From the NCBI GenBank assembly GCA_910588105.1, contig CAJUQD010000042.1, positions 1 to 22,740 on the forward strand: 22,740 bases of DNA, given 5' to 3'. The position numbers and the translations under genes are program-made. This document shows, piece by piece, positions 1 through 6,600 of this stretch (the first letter of the stretch is position 1; every line of letters begins with the position of its first letter). The notes below the pieces were generated by a model. The model was not told the DNA's origin and searched no databases. It saw nothing but the letters and a program-made list of their open reading frames with translations. The DNA comes from an uncultured Oscillospiraceae bacterium. GTDB taxonomy: Bacteria; Bacillota; Clostridia; Oscillospirales; Oscillospiraceae.

Positions 1-52
1 GGCGAAAAAATTCCTTGCCGCTGGGCATATTGCCAATTTTCAAACGGCGCCT

Positions 53-65
53 AGGCGCAGCGTGA
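53..65 (+). repeat. Fragment of the dispersed 3'-end element
   Basis: AGGCGCAGCGTGA here is identical to the last 13 bases of the element copies that end at 1257 and, on the minus strand, at 12887. Only the terminal part is recognisable. The rest of 1-148 holds no convincing ORF, and the gene upstream of the window edge cannot be seen. Confidence 0.45.
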
Positions 66-148
66 CAGGGAGCAGGCGCAAAGCCTCGATGCTTTTACAT
101 TATAGCTCCGGCTTCCCGTGTTATCAAGAGGGTTTTACAGATTGTTCA

Positions 149-177
149 TTGTATTTCCAGGAGGATTTGGCTATAAT
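149..177 (+). promoter_or_regulatory. Promoter of the lipid kinase gene
   Basis: A perfect TATAAT at 172-177 is preceded by TTGTAT at 149-154 with a 17-bp spacer. This is a plausible housekeeping sigma promoter with a weak -35 box. Transcription would begin near 184 and give a leader of roughly 48 nt before the ATG at 232. Confidence 0.6.
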
Positions 178-231
178 GTTGCCTGATAAATATGCCCAGC
201 CCCGCCGGGCGCATGTGGAGCGTGGCCTGCC

Positions 232-1149
232 ATGAAAAAATTACTGTACATCTACAACCCCACCGCCGGGCGCAAAAGCGCTAAAATCAACCTGTCCGAT
301 GCGCTGGAGGTATTCGCCCGCCAGGGCTACGAGATCACTGTCCGTCCTACCCAGGCCAGGGGGGACGCCGCTGCGGCGGCCCGGGACCTGGGGCCGGATT
401 TTGACCGGGTGGTGTGCTGCGGCGGGGATGGGACGCTGAACGAGACCGTCCGGGGAGTTCTGGAGCTGCCCCGGGAGCGCCGCCCGGTGCTGGGCTACAT
501 CCCGGCGGGCACCACCAACGACTTCTCCCGCACCCTGGAGCTGCCAAAGTCCCTGCCCGAGCTGGCTGAGGTGGCGGGGGAGGGCGTGCCCCGGGCCATC
601 GACGTGGGGCTGGCCGAGGGCAATCCATTTACCTATGTGGCCGCCTTCGGGCTGTTTACCGATGTGTCCTACTCCACCCCCCAGGTGAACAAAAACCTGC
701 TGGGCCACTTCGCCTATGTGTTGGAGGGGATGGGCAAGTTGTCCAACATCCCCAGCTACCACATGAAGGTGACAGCCGGCGACGGGCGGGAGACGGAGGG
801 CGACTTCATTTACGGCATGGTGGGCAACACCGTGTCAGTGGGGGGGCTGGTAAACCTGCCCCGGGACAAGGTGCTGCTGGACGACGGGCGGTTTGAGGTT
901 ATCCTGATCCGCCGCCCGGAGAACGGCAAGGACTGGCAGTCCATCCTCACCGCCCTGACTACCCTGGAGCTGGCGGAGGACGGGGCGGTGACCGGCTTTG
1001 CGGCCAGCGAGATCACCTTTGAGTGCGGCCAGAGCGTGGCCTGGACGGTGGACGGAGAGTTCGGCGGGGAGCAGGCGGTGACCCACGTGAAAAACCTGCC
1101 CCAGGCGGTGACGATTGCGTGCGGCCCGGGAAGCGCGGAGCCGTCGTGA
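232..1149 (+). CDS. Diacylglycerol kinase family (YegS/BmrU-type) lipid kinase
   Basis: The 305-residue protein has the catalytic-domain signature of the DAGK/YegS/BmrU family: GGDGTLNE at residues 64-71, where the nucleotide-binding glycines sit, and IPAGTTNDFSR at 90-100. An N-terminal YNPTAGR segment is also typical. Such enzymes phosphorylate diacylglycerol or related lipids with ATP at the inner membrane face. In Gram-positives DgkB recycles the diacylglycerol released by lipoteichoic acid synthesis, which fits the LTA-synthase-like gene that ends convergently at 1606. The ATG at 232 is preceded by GGAG at 217-220, a slightly long but usable spacing. Full length is normal for the family. 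The final codons (S-A-E-P-S) and the stop lie inside a dispersed repeat element, so the natural C-terminus was probably altered by it. The exact lipid substrate cannot be told from sequence. Confidence 0.88.
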   Translation: MKKLLYIYNPTAGRKSAKINLSDALEVFARQGYEITVRPTQARGDAAAAARDLGPDFDRVVCCGGDGTLNETVRGVLELPRERRPVLGYIPAGTTNDFSRTLELPKSLPELAEVAGEGVPRAIDVGLAEGNPFTYVAAFGLFTDVSYSTPQVNKNLLGHFAYVLEGMGKLSNIPSYHMKVTAGDGRETEGDFIYGMVGNTVSVGGLVNLPRDKVLLDDGRFEVILIRRPENGKDWQSILTALTTLELAEDGAVTGFAASEITFECGQSVAWTVDGEFGGEQAVTHVKNLPQAVTIACGPGSAEPS

Positions 1150-1257
1150 GCAGCGCGGATGGAGCGGAGCGAAAGCAAAAGCCCAAGGCCCGCGAAGCGG
1201 GAGTGGGTTTTGCTTGAGACGCAGCGAAGCCGCGCGTCGCGAACAGGCGCAGCGTGA
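1128..1257 (+). repeat. Dispersed 3'-end element, copy 1 (complete)
   Basis: This is a roughly 130-bp element of three recognisable parts. Part A (1128-1169) begins GGGAAGCGCGGAGCCGTCGT. Part B is an imperfect hairpin whose arms GCAAAAGCCCA and TGGGTTTTGC have one bulged G. Part C (1226-1257) is a 32-bp segment that recurs almost unchanged at 12887-12918 (minus strand) and 19086-19117. It overlaps the 3' end of the lipid kinase gene in sense orientation and provides its TGA stop at 1147-1149. Confidence 0.75.
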
Positions 1258-1259
1258 TC

Positions 1260-1301
1260 GGGAAGCGCGGAGCCGTCGTGAGCAGCGCGGATGGAGCGGA
1301 G
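1260..1301 (+). repeat. Second, truncated copy of element part A
   Basis: The 42 bases at 1260-1301 are an exact direct repeat of 1128-1169, offset by 132 bp. The copy breaks off after part A and the hairpin and part C do not follow. This looks like a tandem duplication of the element followed by loss of most of the second unit. Confidence 0.8.
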
Positions 1302-1304
1302 TGA

Positions 1305-1527
1305 GGCCCTGTTCCAGATCTGGCGGAGGGAAAGTGACCGGGCGCCATGGCGCTTGAGCTTGTCGAAAAAGCCTCGCAGAGTTTCACGCCCGCAGGCGCG
1401 AAAAAAACGAAATCCGTTTTCTCCGGCGACATGTGCGTCGGAGAAAACACTTCTCGGCCGAAAATGTGCGAGTTGGCCGCTGTAGGCGGACAACGAGTGC
1501 GCGCATGAGGCCGCAGCCTACCTGCCT
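1305..1527. other. Intergenic stretch with small palindromes, no gene seen
   Basis: No ORF here has a ribosome binding site or looks like a protein. The stretch holds a perfect 12-bp palindrome GCGCCATGGCGC at 1342-1353 and a 10-bp hairpin at 1416-1425 / 1439-1448 (GTTTTCTCCG with CGGAGAAAAC). It may be debris of further repeats, but no second copy of these parts is present in the window. Confidence 0.5.
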
Positions 1528-1598
1528 CGCCGGAAAAGGCAACGCCTTTTCCGGCGGTCTGAAGCGGCCCGGCGGAAGAACCTTCCGCCGGGCCGCTT
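1528..1598. terminator. Two strong hairpins between convergent genes
   Basis: The first stem is 13 bp (1528-1540 with 1544-1556). The second is a perfect 17 bp (1562-1578 with 1582-1598). Each has a 3-base AAC loop on the plus strand. They lie between the ends of the lipid kinase gene (+) and the LTA-synthase-like gene (-), whose stop is 8 bp away. Neither stem is followed by a long T run on either strand, so a role as bidirectional terminator is likely but not certain. Confidence 0.5.
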
Positions 1599-1605
1599 TA
1601 TGCGC

Positions 1606-3732
1606 TTATTTCTCCTCCGCCTGAATGACCGCGTAGTAGTCCTCCTGGATGATGAGCTTTGCGTAGTTCACCTTGGCCGCCACCAGGCGGTGAACCCGCT
1701 TGACGTAATCCTCGTCCACCTCCACGCCCTCGTTGGGGGTGAAGGTCTTGGTGGACGCCTCATAAGTGCCCGCAGCGGTGATCCAGCTGTTCCCCTGGCC
1801 CTTGTTGTTGGCGAACACCGCCAGGGGCATACAGTTGGAGTACTGGCCGGGTTCGTAGTTTGTAGCGAATACGTCCCGCCCGGAGTAGAGCCGGGAGTCG
1901 TAGGGCAGGGCGAACAGGTTGCACAGGGTGGGCACGATGTCCACCGAGGTGCACGGCACGTCCACGTCGATGGGTTCCTCAATGGCCCCCGACCACATCA
2001 GCAGGGTGTTGCGGTAGCGGGAGGTGTCCCCCTCCTTGTCCTCAAAGCCCCGCAGCTCGTTGTAGTAGTCGGTGCCGTCCTCCATCACCATCAGGTAGGG
2101 GTAGTGATCCCCGGTCATGACGATGAGGGTGTCGTCGGCGATGCCCGCCTCCTCCAGCTTGTCCACCAGGCATTCCAGGGCCAGGTCCAGCTCCATATTG
2201 CAGGCCAGGTACGCCTGAGAGGTCTCGCTCAGATCGGGGTATTTTGCCTCCACCTCCTCCCGGTGCTTGCGGGACATGGCGTTGCCGCCCCAGTTGTAAT
2301 AGCCGTGGCCGCTGACGGTCATATAGTAGGCGTGGAAGGGCTGGCCGTTTTCCACATAGTCGTTGATATAGCCGTCCACTGTGGCCTGCATCATCTCCAG
2401 GTCGGAGTTGGGCCACACATTGTTGGGCAATTCCAGGCCGCCGCCCACCCCCGCGTAGTCATAGCCCATGTTGGGGTGGGTGCGGTCCCGGCCATAGTAG
2501 CTGTGGGTGTGGTCGTGCCAGGCGGGGACGCTGTAGCCTGCCTCCCGGAACTTCCAGCCCAGGGTCTGGGACATGGTGCGCTCCACGCTCATGCTCATGG
2601 CGGTGCGCTTGCCGAACCAGTTGGGGATCACGCCGGTCATCACCGCGAACTCGCCGCCCACGGTGGACTGGGTCCAATCCGGCTGGTAGAAGTTGTGGAA
2701 CACGAAACCCTCGCGGCTGAGCTTATACAGGGTGGGGGTTAGTTCCTCGTCAATGGCGGGGGTGGCGAAGCCCTCGGCGGTGATGAGGATGAGGTTTTTG
2801 CCCTCAAACATCCCGGTGTACTCGTTCTGCTGGGAGGGGGTGAGGGAGGCCAGGTACTGGTGGATGCTTTTTACGTTTTCGTTTTCCTCGTTCTCCGCCA
2901 TCCCCTCGAAGTCGATGTCCAGGGTGTTGAAGCCGTACTCCTTGGGGGGCTGGGAGGGCTCGTCCGAGGGCTGCCCGGAGGGCTGGGCGCTCTCGCCGGG
3001 GCCGGAGGGGGACGGGGTATCCACGGGGTCGTCAAAAAACTCCCCCAGGGGCGGGGCGGGCGTACCCACCACGGCATATTCCAGTTCCAGACGCAGGGCG
3101 GTGGCCAGCCCGAAGTGGGGGACGGCGGTGTTGGGGGTGAACTCATAGGTGTAGTAGTTCTTCACCCCGCCCAGGGTGGACAGCAGGAAGGCGGTGAGCT
3201 GGCAGGCCACCAGCACGGCGGCCATGATGATGCGCGCCGGACTGTCCTTCCCTGGCTCGGGGACCACGCCGGAGCGCAGGACGAGAAAGGCGGCCAGGGG
3301 GAGGAAGGAGAGGAGGATGAAGGGGATGAGGTTGAGGATGACCCGGCCCACGGTAGAGCCGAAATCGCCCATCACATCCCCGGCCATGGTGCCCATGAAG
3401 CCCACGCCGTAATACAGCCCGAACATGGCCCGGCAGCCCCGCTCCACGCAGAAGAGCACGGCGGCCAGCCCCAGAACCACCCCCCCGGCGATCCGTGCCG
3501 CCCGCCGCCAGGGAAGCAGGTCCAGGATGAGGGTGACCGCCAGCCCCGCGGCGGCGGAGAAGAGCACAATGCGCAGCAGCGCCAGCCCGAAGAAGGGGAC
3601 GTCCCGGTCGAAGAGGCGCAGCAGCAGCTCGTGATAGAGCAGGGCGGCGGGGAAGAACAGGACGGACAGCGCCGGCCCGCCCAGGTTCCGCCGGCCGGTG
3701 TACCCGGCGGCGCCGGAGAGATAGCGATTCAT
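1606..3732 (-). CDS. LTA synthase-like, sulfatase-fold membrane phosphotransferase
   Basis: The 708-residue protein resembles LtaS-family enzymes, which transfer glycerol-phosphate or similar groups outside the membrane. About five hydrophobic segments fill the first 190 residues. A Pro/Ser-rich linker follows near 235-275, then the catalytic domain. E320 in ITAEGF, T357 in QSTVGGEF (candidate nucleophile) and D542-H543 in MTGDHYP match the metal and nucleophile positions of S. aureus LtaS. The chosen ATG at 3732 has TAGGAAG at 3743-3749 upstream; an in-frame ATG at 3840 would add 36 residues without a membrane character and has no clear binding site. It lies 168 bp downstream of spoIID on the same strand. 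Its polymer substrate is unknown: it could make a lipoteichoic acid or modify another surface polymer. The family is confident, the substrate not. Confidence 0.85.
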   Translation of the reverse strand: MNRYLSGAAGYTGRRNLGGPALSVLFFPAALLYHELLLRLFDRDVPFFGLALLRIVLFSAAAGLAVTLILDLLPWRRAARIAGGVVLGLAAVLFCVERGCRAMFGLYYGVGFMGTMAGDVMGDFGSTVGRVILNLIPFILLSFLPLAAFLVLRSGVVPEPGKDSPARIIMAAVLVACQLTAFLLSTLGGVKNYYTYEFTPNTAVPHFGLATALRLELEYAVVGTPAPPLGEFFDDPVDTPSPSGPGESAQPSGQPSDEPSQPPKEYGFNTLDIDFEGMAENEENENVKSIHQYLASLTPSQQNEYTGMFEGKNLILITAEGFATPAIDEELTPTLYKLSREGFVFHNFYQPDWTQSTVGGEFAVMTGVIPNWFGKRTAMSMSVERTMSQTLGWKFREAGYSVPAWHDHTHSYYGRDRTHPNMGYDYAGVGGGLELPNNVWPNSDLEMMQATVDGYINDYVENGQPFHAYYMTVSGHGYYNWGGNAMSRKHREEVEAKYPDLSETSQAYLACNMELDLALECLVDKLEEAGIADDTLIVMTGDHYPYLMVMEDGTDYYNELRGFEDKEGDTSRYRNTLLMWSGAIEEPIDVDVPCTSVDIVPTLCNLFALPYDSRLYSGRDVFATNYEPGQYSNCMPLAVFANNKGQGNSWITAAGTYEASTKTFTPNEGVEVDEDYVKRVHRLVAAKVNYAKLIIQEDYYAVIQAEEK

Positions 3733-3799
3733 CAAACGGTCACTTCCTAATGGTATTATGTGACAAAAGGCTGGGGAGCGCCCGGTTTTGCCAACGTTC

Positions 3800-3828
3800 A
3801 GCATACCACAGGAAGGGAGGAAATGCAA
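3800..3828 (-). promoter_or_regulatory. Candidate promoter of the LTA-synthase-like gene
   Basis: On the minus strand TTGCAT (3823-3828) and TATGCT (3800-3805) are 17 bp apart, about 68 bp upstream of the chosen start. Each box deviates from consensus at two or three bases. The gap of 168 bp after spoIID also leaves room for this promoter, so the two genes need not be one operon. Confidence 0.3.
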
Positions 3829-3900
3829 CGAATCCGTCAAAATTTAAAAAACTTTTTATGGGGTGGGCCCAGGGGAGGGGGACATTTTGCAGGGTTTTTA

Positions 3901-4923
3901 TCACGTCCCGGCCTGGATTTCCGCCCCGGTGTAGTAGTGGGCCAGGATATCCCGCCAGCCCGACCCGGCCCTGGCCATGGCGTTGGCCCCATACTGGCTC
4001 ATACCCACTCCGTGGCCGTAGCCGGTGACGGAGAAGGTGAACACCCCGTCCTGCTCGCTCACGTCGAAGCAGGCCGAGCGCAGGGCGAACAGGCTGCGCG
4101 CCGCGCCGCCGGACAGCTGCGCGCCCCCCAGCTCCAGGCTGGCCACCCGGCCGGAGGCGGTGCGGGTGAGGTTTGCAAACCATGTGGAGGGCTCGCCGGA
4201 CAGGTCGGCCCCCAGCCCGGCCTCTCCCGCCGCTTTTTTCACCTGCTCGGCGGTGAGGGTGACGGTGGAGCGGTAGTTGGGCACCTCGTCCCCCTCGGGG
4301 CTGTCCACCGACACCAGGTAGGGCAGGGACTTGCCCCACACCGCCTCCGCGTCCTCGGTGGAGCCGGAGGCGGAGGAGAAAAACACCGCCTGGATGGGGG
4401 CGCCGTCATAGGTGAGCACCTGGCCGTCGGTGTCCGCCACGGCGGCGGCGATTTTGGCGGTATAGGCGGAGGACGGCCCTGCCCCCCAGCGCTGGGCGGC
4501 GTCCTCACGGGTCAGGTACGCCTGGCAGCAGGTGGAGTCAGCGCAGATGTCCGCCCCATCCTCCTGATGGCTTTTGGCCCCTATCTTCCACAGGGAGTAG
4601 GTCCGGGCACACACCGCCTGGGCCCGAAGGGCCTCCGGCTCGAAGGCGGCGGGCATTTCCGCTGCCACCACCCCCCATAGGTAGTCCCCCATGGTTAGCT
4701 CGGCCACCTGCCCGTCCCGGCCCAGCAGGCGCACGGTCCGGGCGGCGTCCAGCGCCCCGGGGGAGGGGGCGGGCTGGGGGGCCGGGGTGGGGCTGGCCGG
4801 AAGGGTGAGCAGGTTCGGCGTTGGCTGCGCGTCCGCCCGGCTGGGGGCGTCCCCCAGGGCGGCCAGGGGCAGCAGCAGCAGGGCCGCGCCCAGCGCCAGC
4901 CCGGTGAGGAAGGGGGCGCGCAT
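3901..4923 (-). CDS. spoIID: Stage II sporulation protein D (SpoIID/LytB amidase-enhancer family)
   Basis: The 340-residue protein begins with a hydrophobic signal or anchor (residues about 6-24), then a Pro-rich linker to about 57. The SpoIID domain follows: VVAAEMPA with the probable catalytic E89, EALRAQAVCARTY at 97-109, a Cys cluster C127, C132, C133, and the C-terminal GYGHGVGMSQYGANAMA. SpoIID is a lytic transglycosylase that works with SpoIIP and SpoIIM to dissolve septal peptidoglycan during forespore engulfment. The ATG at 4923 has AAGGAG about 12 bases upstream; a GTG at 4959 in frame has no binding site. The gene is divergent from citrate synthase. No other sporulation gene adjoins it. 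Related SpoIID-domain proteins outside sporulation exist, but the clostridial context favours spoIID. Confidence 0.85.
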   Translation of the reverse strand: MRAPFLTGLALGAALLLLPLAALGDAPSRADAQPTPNLLTLPASPTPAPQPAPSPGALDAARTVRLLGRDGQVAELTMGDYLWGVVAAEMPAAFEPEALRAQAVCARTYSLWKIGAKSHQEDGADICADSTCCQAYLTREDAAQRWGAGPSSAYTAKIAAAVADTDGQVLTYDGAPIQAVFFSSASGSTEDAEAVWGKSLPYLVSVDSPEGDEVPNYRSTVTLTAEQVKKAAGEAGLGADLSGEPSTWFANLTRTASGRVASLELGGAQLSGGAARSLFALRSACFDVSEQDGVFTFSVTGYGHGVGMSQYGANAMARAGSGWRDILAHYYTGAEIQAGT

Positions 4924-5034
4924 AGGTCGCCAGCTCTCCTTGTTTCGCAAGTCAAACACCTCGATTATTCAAAATTCGGGAGCGCAAACGGAAAAAATTC
5001 TGATTTGGCAAGGGGGGCAAACAATAAATTTGCA

Positions 5035-5063
5035 TTGACGGGATAAAAATATTGCGTTATAAT
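5035..5063 (+). promoter_or_regulatory. Strong promoter of citrate synthase
   Basis: TTGACG (5035-5040) and a perfect TATAAT (5058-5063) are separated by exactly 17 bp. The sequence around it is AT-rich, in contrast to its surroundings. Transcription from about 5070 leaves a leader of about 46 nt. This also rules out the in-frame ATG at 5062, which lies inside the -10 box. Confidence 0.85.
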
Positions 5064-5115
5064 GAGATTTACAGTCGTTGGAAGAGGATGTATGGACACA
5101 CGAAGGAGGCGGACT

Positions 5116-6537
5116 ATGCTGAACATGAACATCATTGACAACCTGATCGAGGCGCGCAGGAAGGCCGTGGAGCAGTACAACACCTCAGTGGACTTCATTC
5201 AAGGGATATGCGGGGAGTTTGAGCGTTATACCCAGATATCCCCCAAGTATTACGAGAAGTACGACGTGAAGCGGGGGCTGCGCAACCATGACGGCACCGG
5301 AGTGATGGCCGGGGTCACCCTCATCGGCAACGTGAAGGGCTACATCATGGAGGATGGGGAAAAGGTGCCCGCCCCCGGCCGGCTGTACTACCGCGGCATC
5401 AACGTGGAGGAGCTCATCGACGGCTTCACCAGTGTGGGCCGGTTCGGCTACGAGGAGACGGCGTATTTGTTGATGTTCGGCGGCCTGCCCACCAGGGAGG
5501 AGCTGGAGCAGTTCCGCAGCATCCTGGCCTATTACCGGGAGCTGCCCCCCAACTTCACCGAGGACATGATCCTCACCGCACCCAGCCACGACGTGATGAA
5601 CAAGCTGGCCCGCTCGGTGCTGGCCCTGTACTCCTACGACCCAGACCCGGACAACAACACCCTGCCCATCGAGATGCTCCAGGCCCTGCGGCTGATCGCC
5701 CGGTTCCCGGTGATCGTGGCCCACGCCTTTGCCGCCAAGCAGCACTACTTCGACCGGGGGTCGCTGTACCTCCACCGGCCCCAGCCCGAGCTGTCCGTGG
5801 CGGAAAACTTCCTCTACTCCATGCGCCACGATAACCAGTTCACCGCCGAGGAGGCCCACCTGCTGGACCTGTGCCTGGTGCTCCACATGGAGCACGGCGG
5901 CGGCAATAACTCCGCCTTCGCCTGCCGGGTGCTCTCCTCCTCCGGCACGGATATCTACTCCGCCATCGCCGCAGCGGTGGGCTCCCTGAAGGGCCCCAAG
6001 CACGGCGGCGCTAACGCCCGGGTGATGGCCATGTTCGACGAGATCGAGGCCAACGTGAAGGATTGGAAGGACGATGGCGAGCTGTCCGACTACCTCACAA
6101 AGATCCTGAAAAAGGAAGCGGGGGACGGCTCCGGCCTCATTTATGGCATGGGCCACGCCGTCTATACCCTGTCGGATCCCCGGGCGGTGATCCTCAAGCA
6201 GTTTGCCAAGAAGGTGGCGGCGGACAAGGGAATGCTGGACGAGTTCGAGCTGTTCGAGGCGGTGGAGCGGCTCACCCCCGACCTGTTCCACGCCGTCACC
6301 GGCCTGGATAAGGCCATGTGCGCCAACGTGGACATGTACTCCGGCCTGGTGTACAAGATGATGGGCATCCCCCCGGAGCTGTACACCCCCCTGTTTGCCA
6401 TCGCCCGCATTGTGGGCTGGTGTGCCCACCGGGTGGAGGAGGTCTACAACCCCTACGGGCGCATCATCCGCCCGGCGTACAAGGCGGTCATGCCCAAGCG
6501 CTCCTTCGTGCCGCTGGATGAGCGGGAGGAGGATTAA
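5116..6537 (+). CDS. Citrate/2-methylcitrate synthase
   Basis: The 473-residue protein is a citrate synthase of the common Si type, condensing oxaloacetate with acetyl-CoA (or propionyl-CoA for methylcitrate). The catalytic triad is visible: H296 in GPKHGGANA, H347 in GMGHAVYT and D406 in NVDMYSG, plus the substrate-binding R356 in DPRA. The GHAV form resembles the pig enzyme rather than the GHRVYK seen in many bacteria. The start at 5116 has a perfect AAGGAGG at 5103-5109. About 60 residues precede the usual core, making it longer than the usual 370-430 residues; longer forms occur in Clostridia. It stands alone between its own promoter and terminator. No aconitase or isocitrate dehydrogenase adjoins it, so its role, probably glutamate precursor supply, is inferred. 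Confidence 0.9.
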   Translation: MLNMNIIDNLIEARRKAVEQYNTSVDFIQGICGEFERYTQISPKYYEKYDVKRGLRNHDGTGVMAGVTLIGNVKGYIMEDGEKVPAPGRLYYRGINVEELIDGFTSVGRFGYEETAYLLMFGGLPTREELEQFRSILAYYRELPPNFTEDMILTAPSHDVMNKLARSVLALYSYDPDPDNNTLPIEMLQALRLIARFPVIVAHAFAAKQHYFDRGSLYLHRPQPELSVAENFLYSMRHDNQFTAEEAHLLDLCLVLHMEHGGGNNSAFACRVLSSSGTDIYSAIAAAVGSLKGPKHGGANARVMAMFDEIEANVKDWKDDGELSDYLTKILKKEAGDGSGLIYGMGHAVYTLSDPRAVILKQFAKKVAADKGMLDEFELFEAVERLTPDLFHAVTGLDKAMCANVDMYSGLVYKMMGIPPELYTPLFAIARIVGWCAHRVEEVYNPYGRIIRPAYKAVMPKRSFVPLDEREED

Positions 6538-6562
6538 ACATACGTTTCATATAAAACGTGAA

Positions 6563-6597
6563 AGCCCCCGCCCGGAACACCCGGGCGGGGGCTTTTT
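6563..6597 (+). terminator. Intrinsic terminator after citrate synthase
   Basis: A 13-bp GC-rich stem (6563-6575 with 6581-6593), loop AACAC, is followed by five T (6593-6597). An A run at the other foot could also serve the convergent M56 gene that ends at 6601, though that gene's stop is right beside it. Confidence 0.9.
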
Positions 6598-6600
6598 CCG

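Noticed and set aside
1128..1301. CRISPR-like repeat
   Set aside because: Only two units, and the 90-bp interval between them is part of the element itself, which also occurs elsewhere in the window.
1361..1367. Single perfect TGTCGAA (Spo0A box)
   Set aside because: It stands alone in a repeat-rich gap between the 3' ends of two genes, with no promoter near it.
1600..2742. Long plus-strand reading frame of 380 codons
   Set aside because: It lies antisense to the LTA-synthase-like gene, is rich in His/Val/Gly low-complexity sequence and has no binding site. GC-rich genes often open such frames.
3733..3840. Longer N-terminus of the LTA-synthase-like protein
   Set aside because: The extra 36 residues cover the ribosome binding site region and are not hydrophobic. 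The start at 3732 has a proper site.
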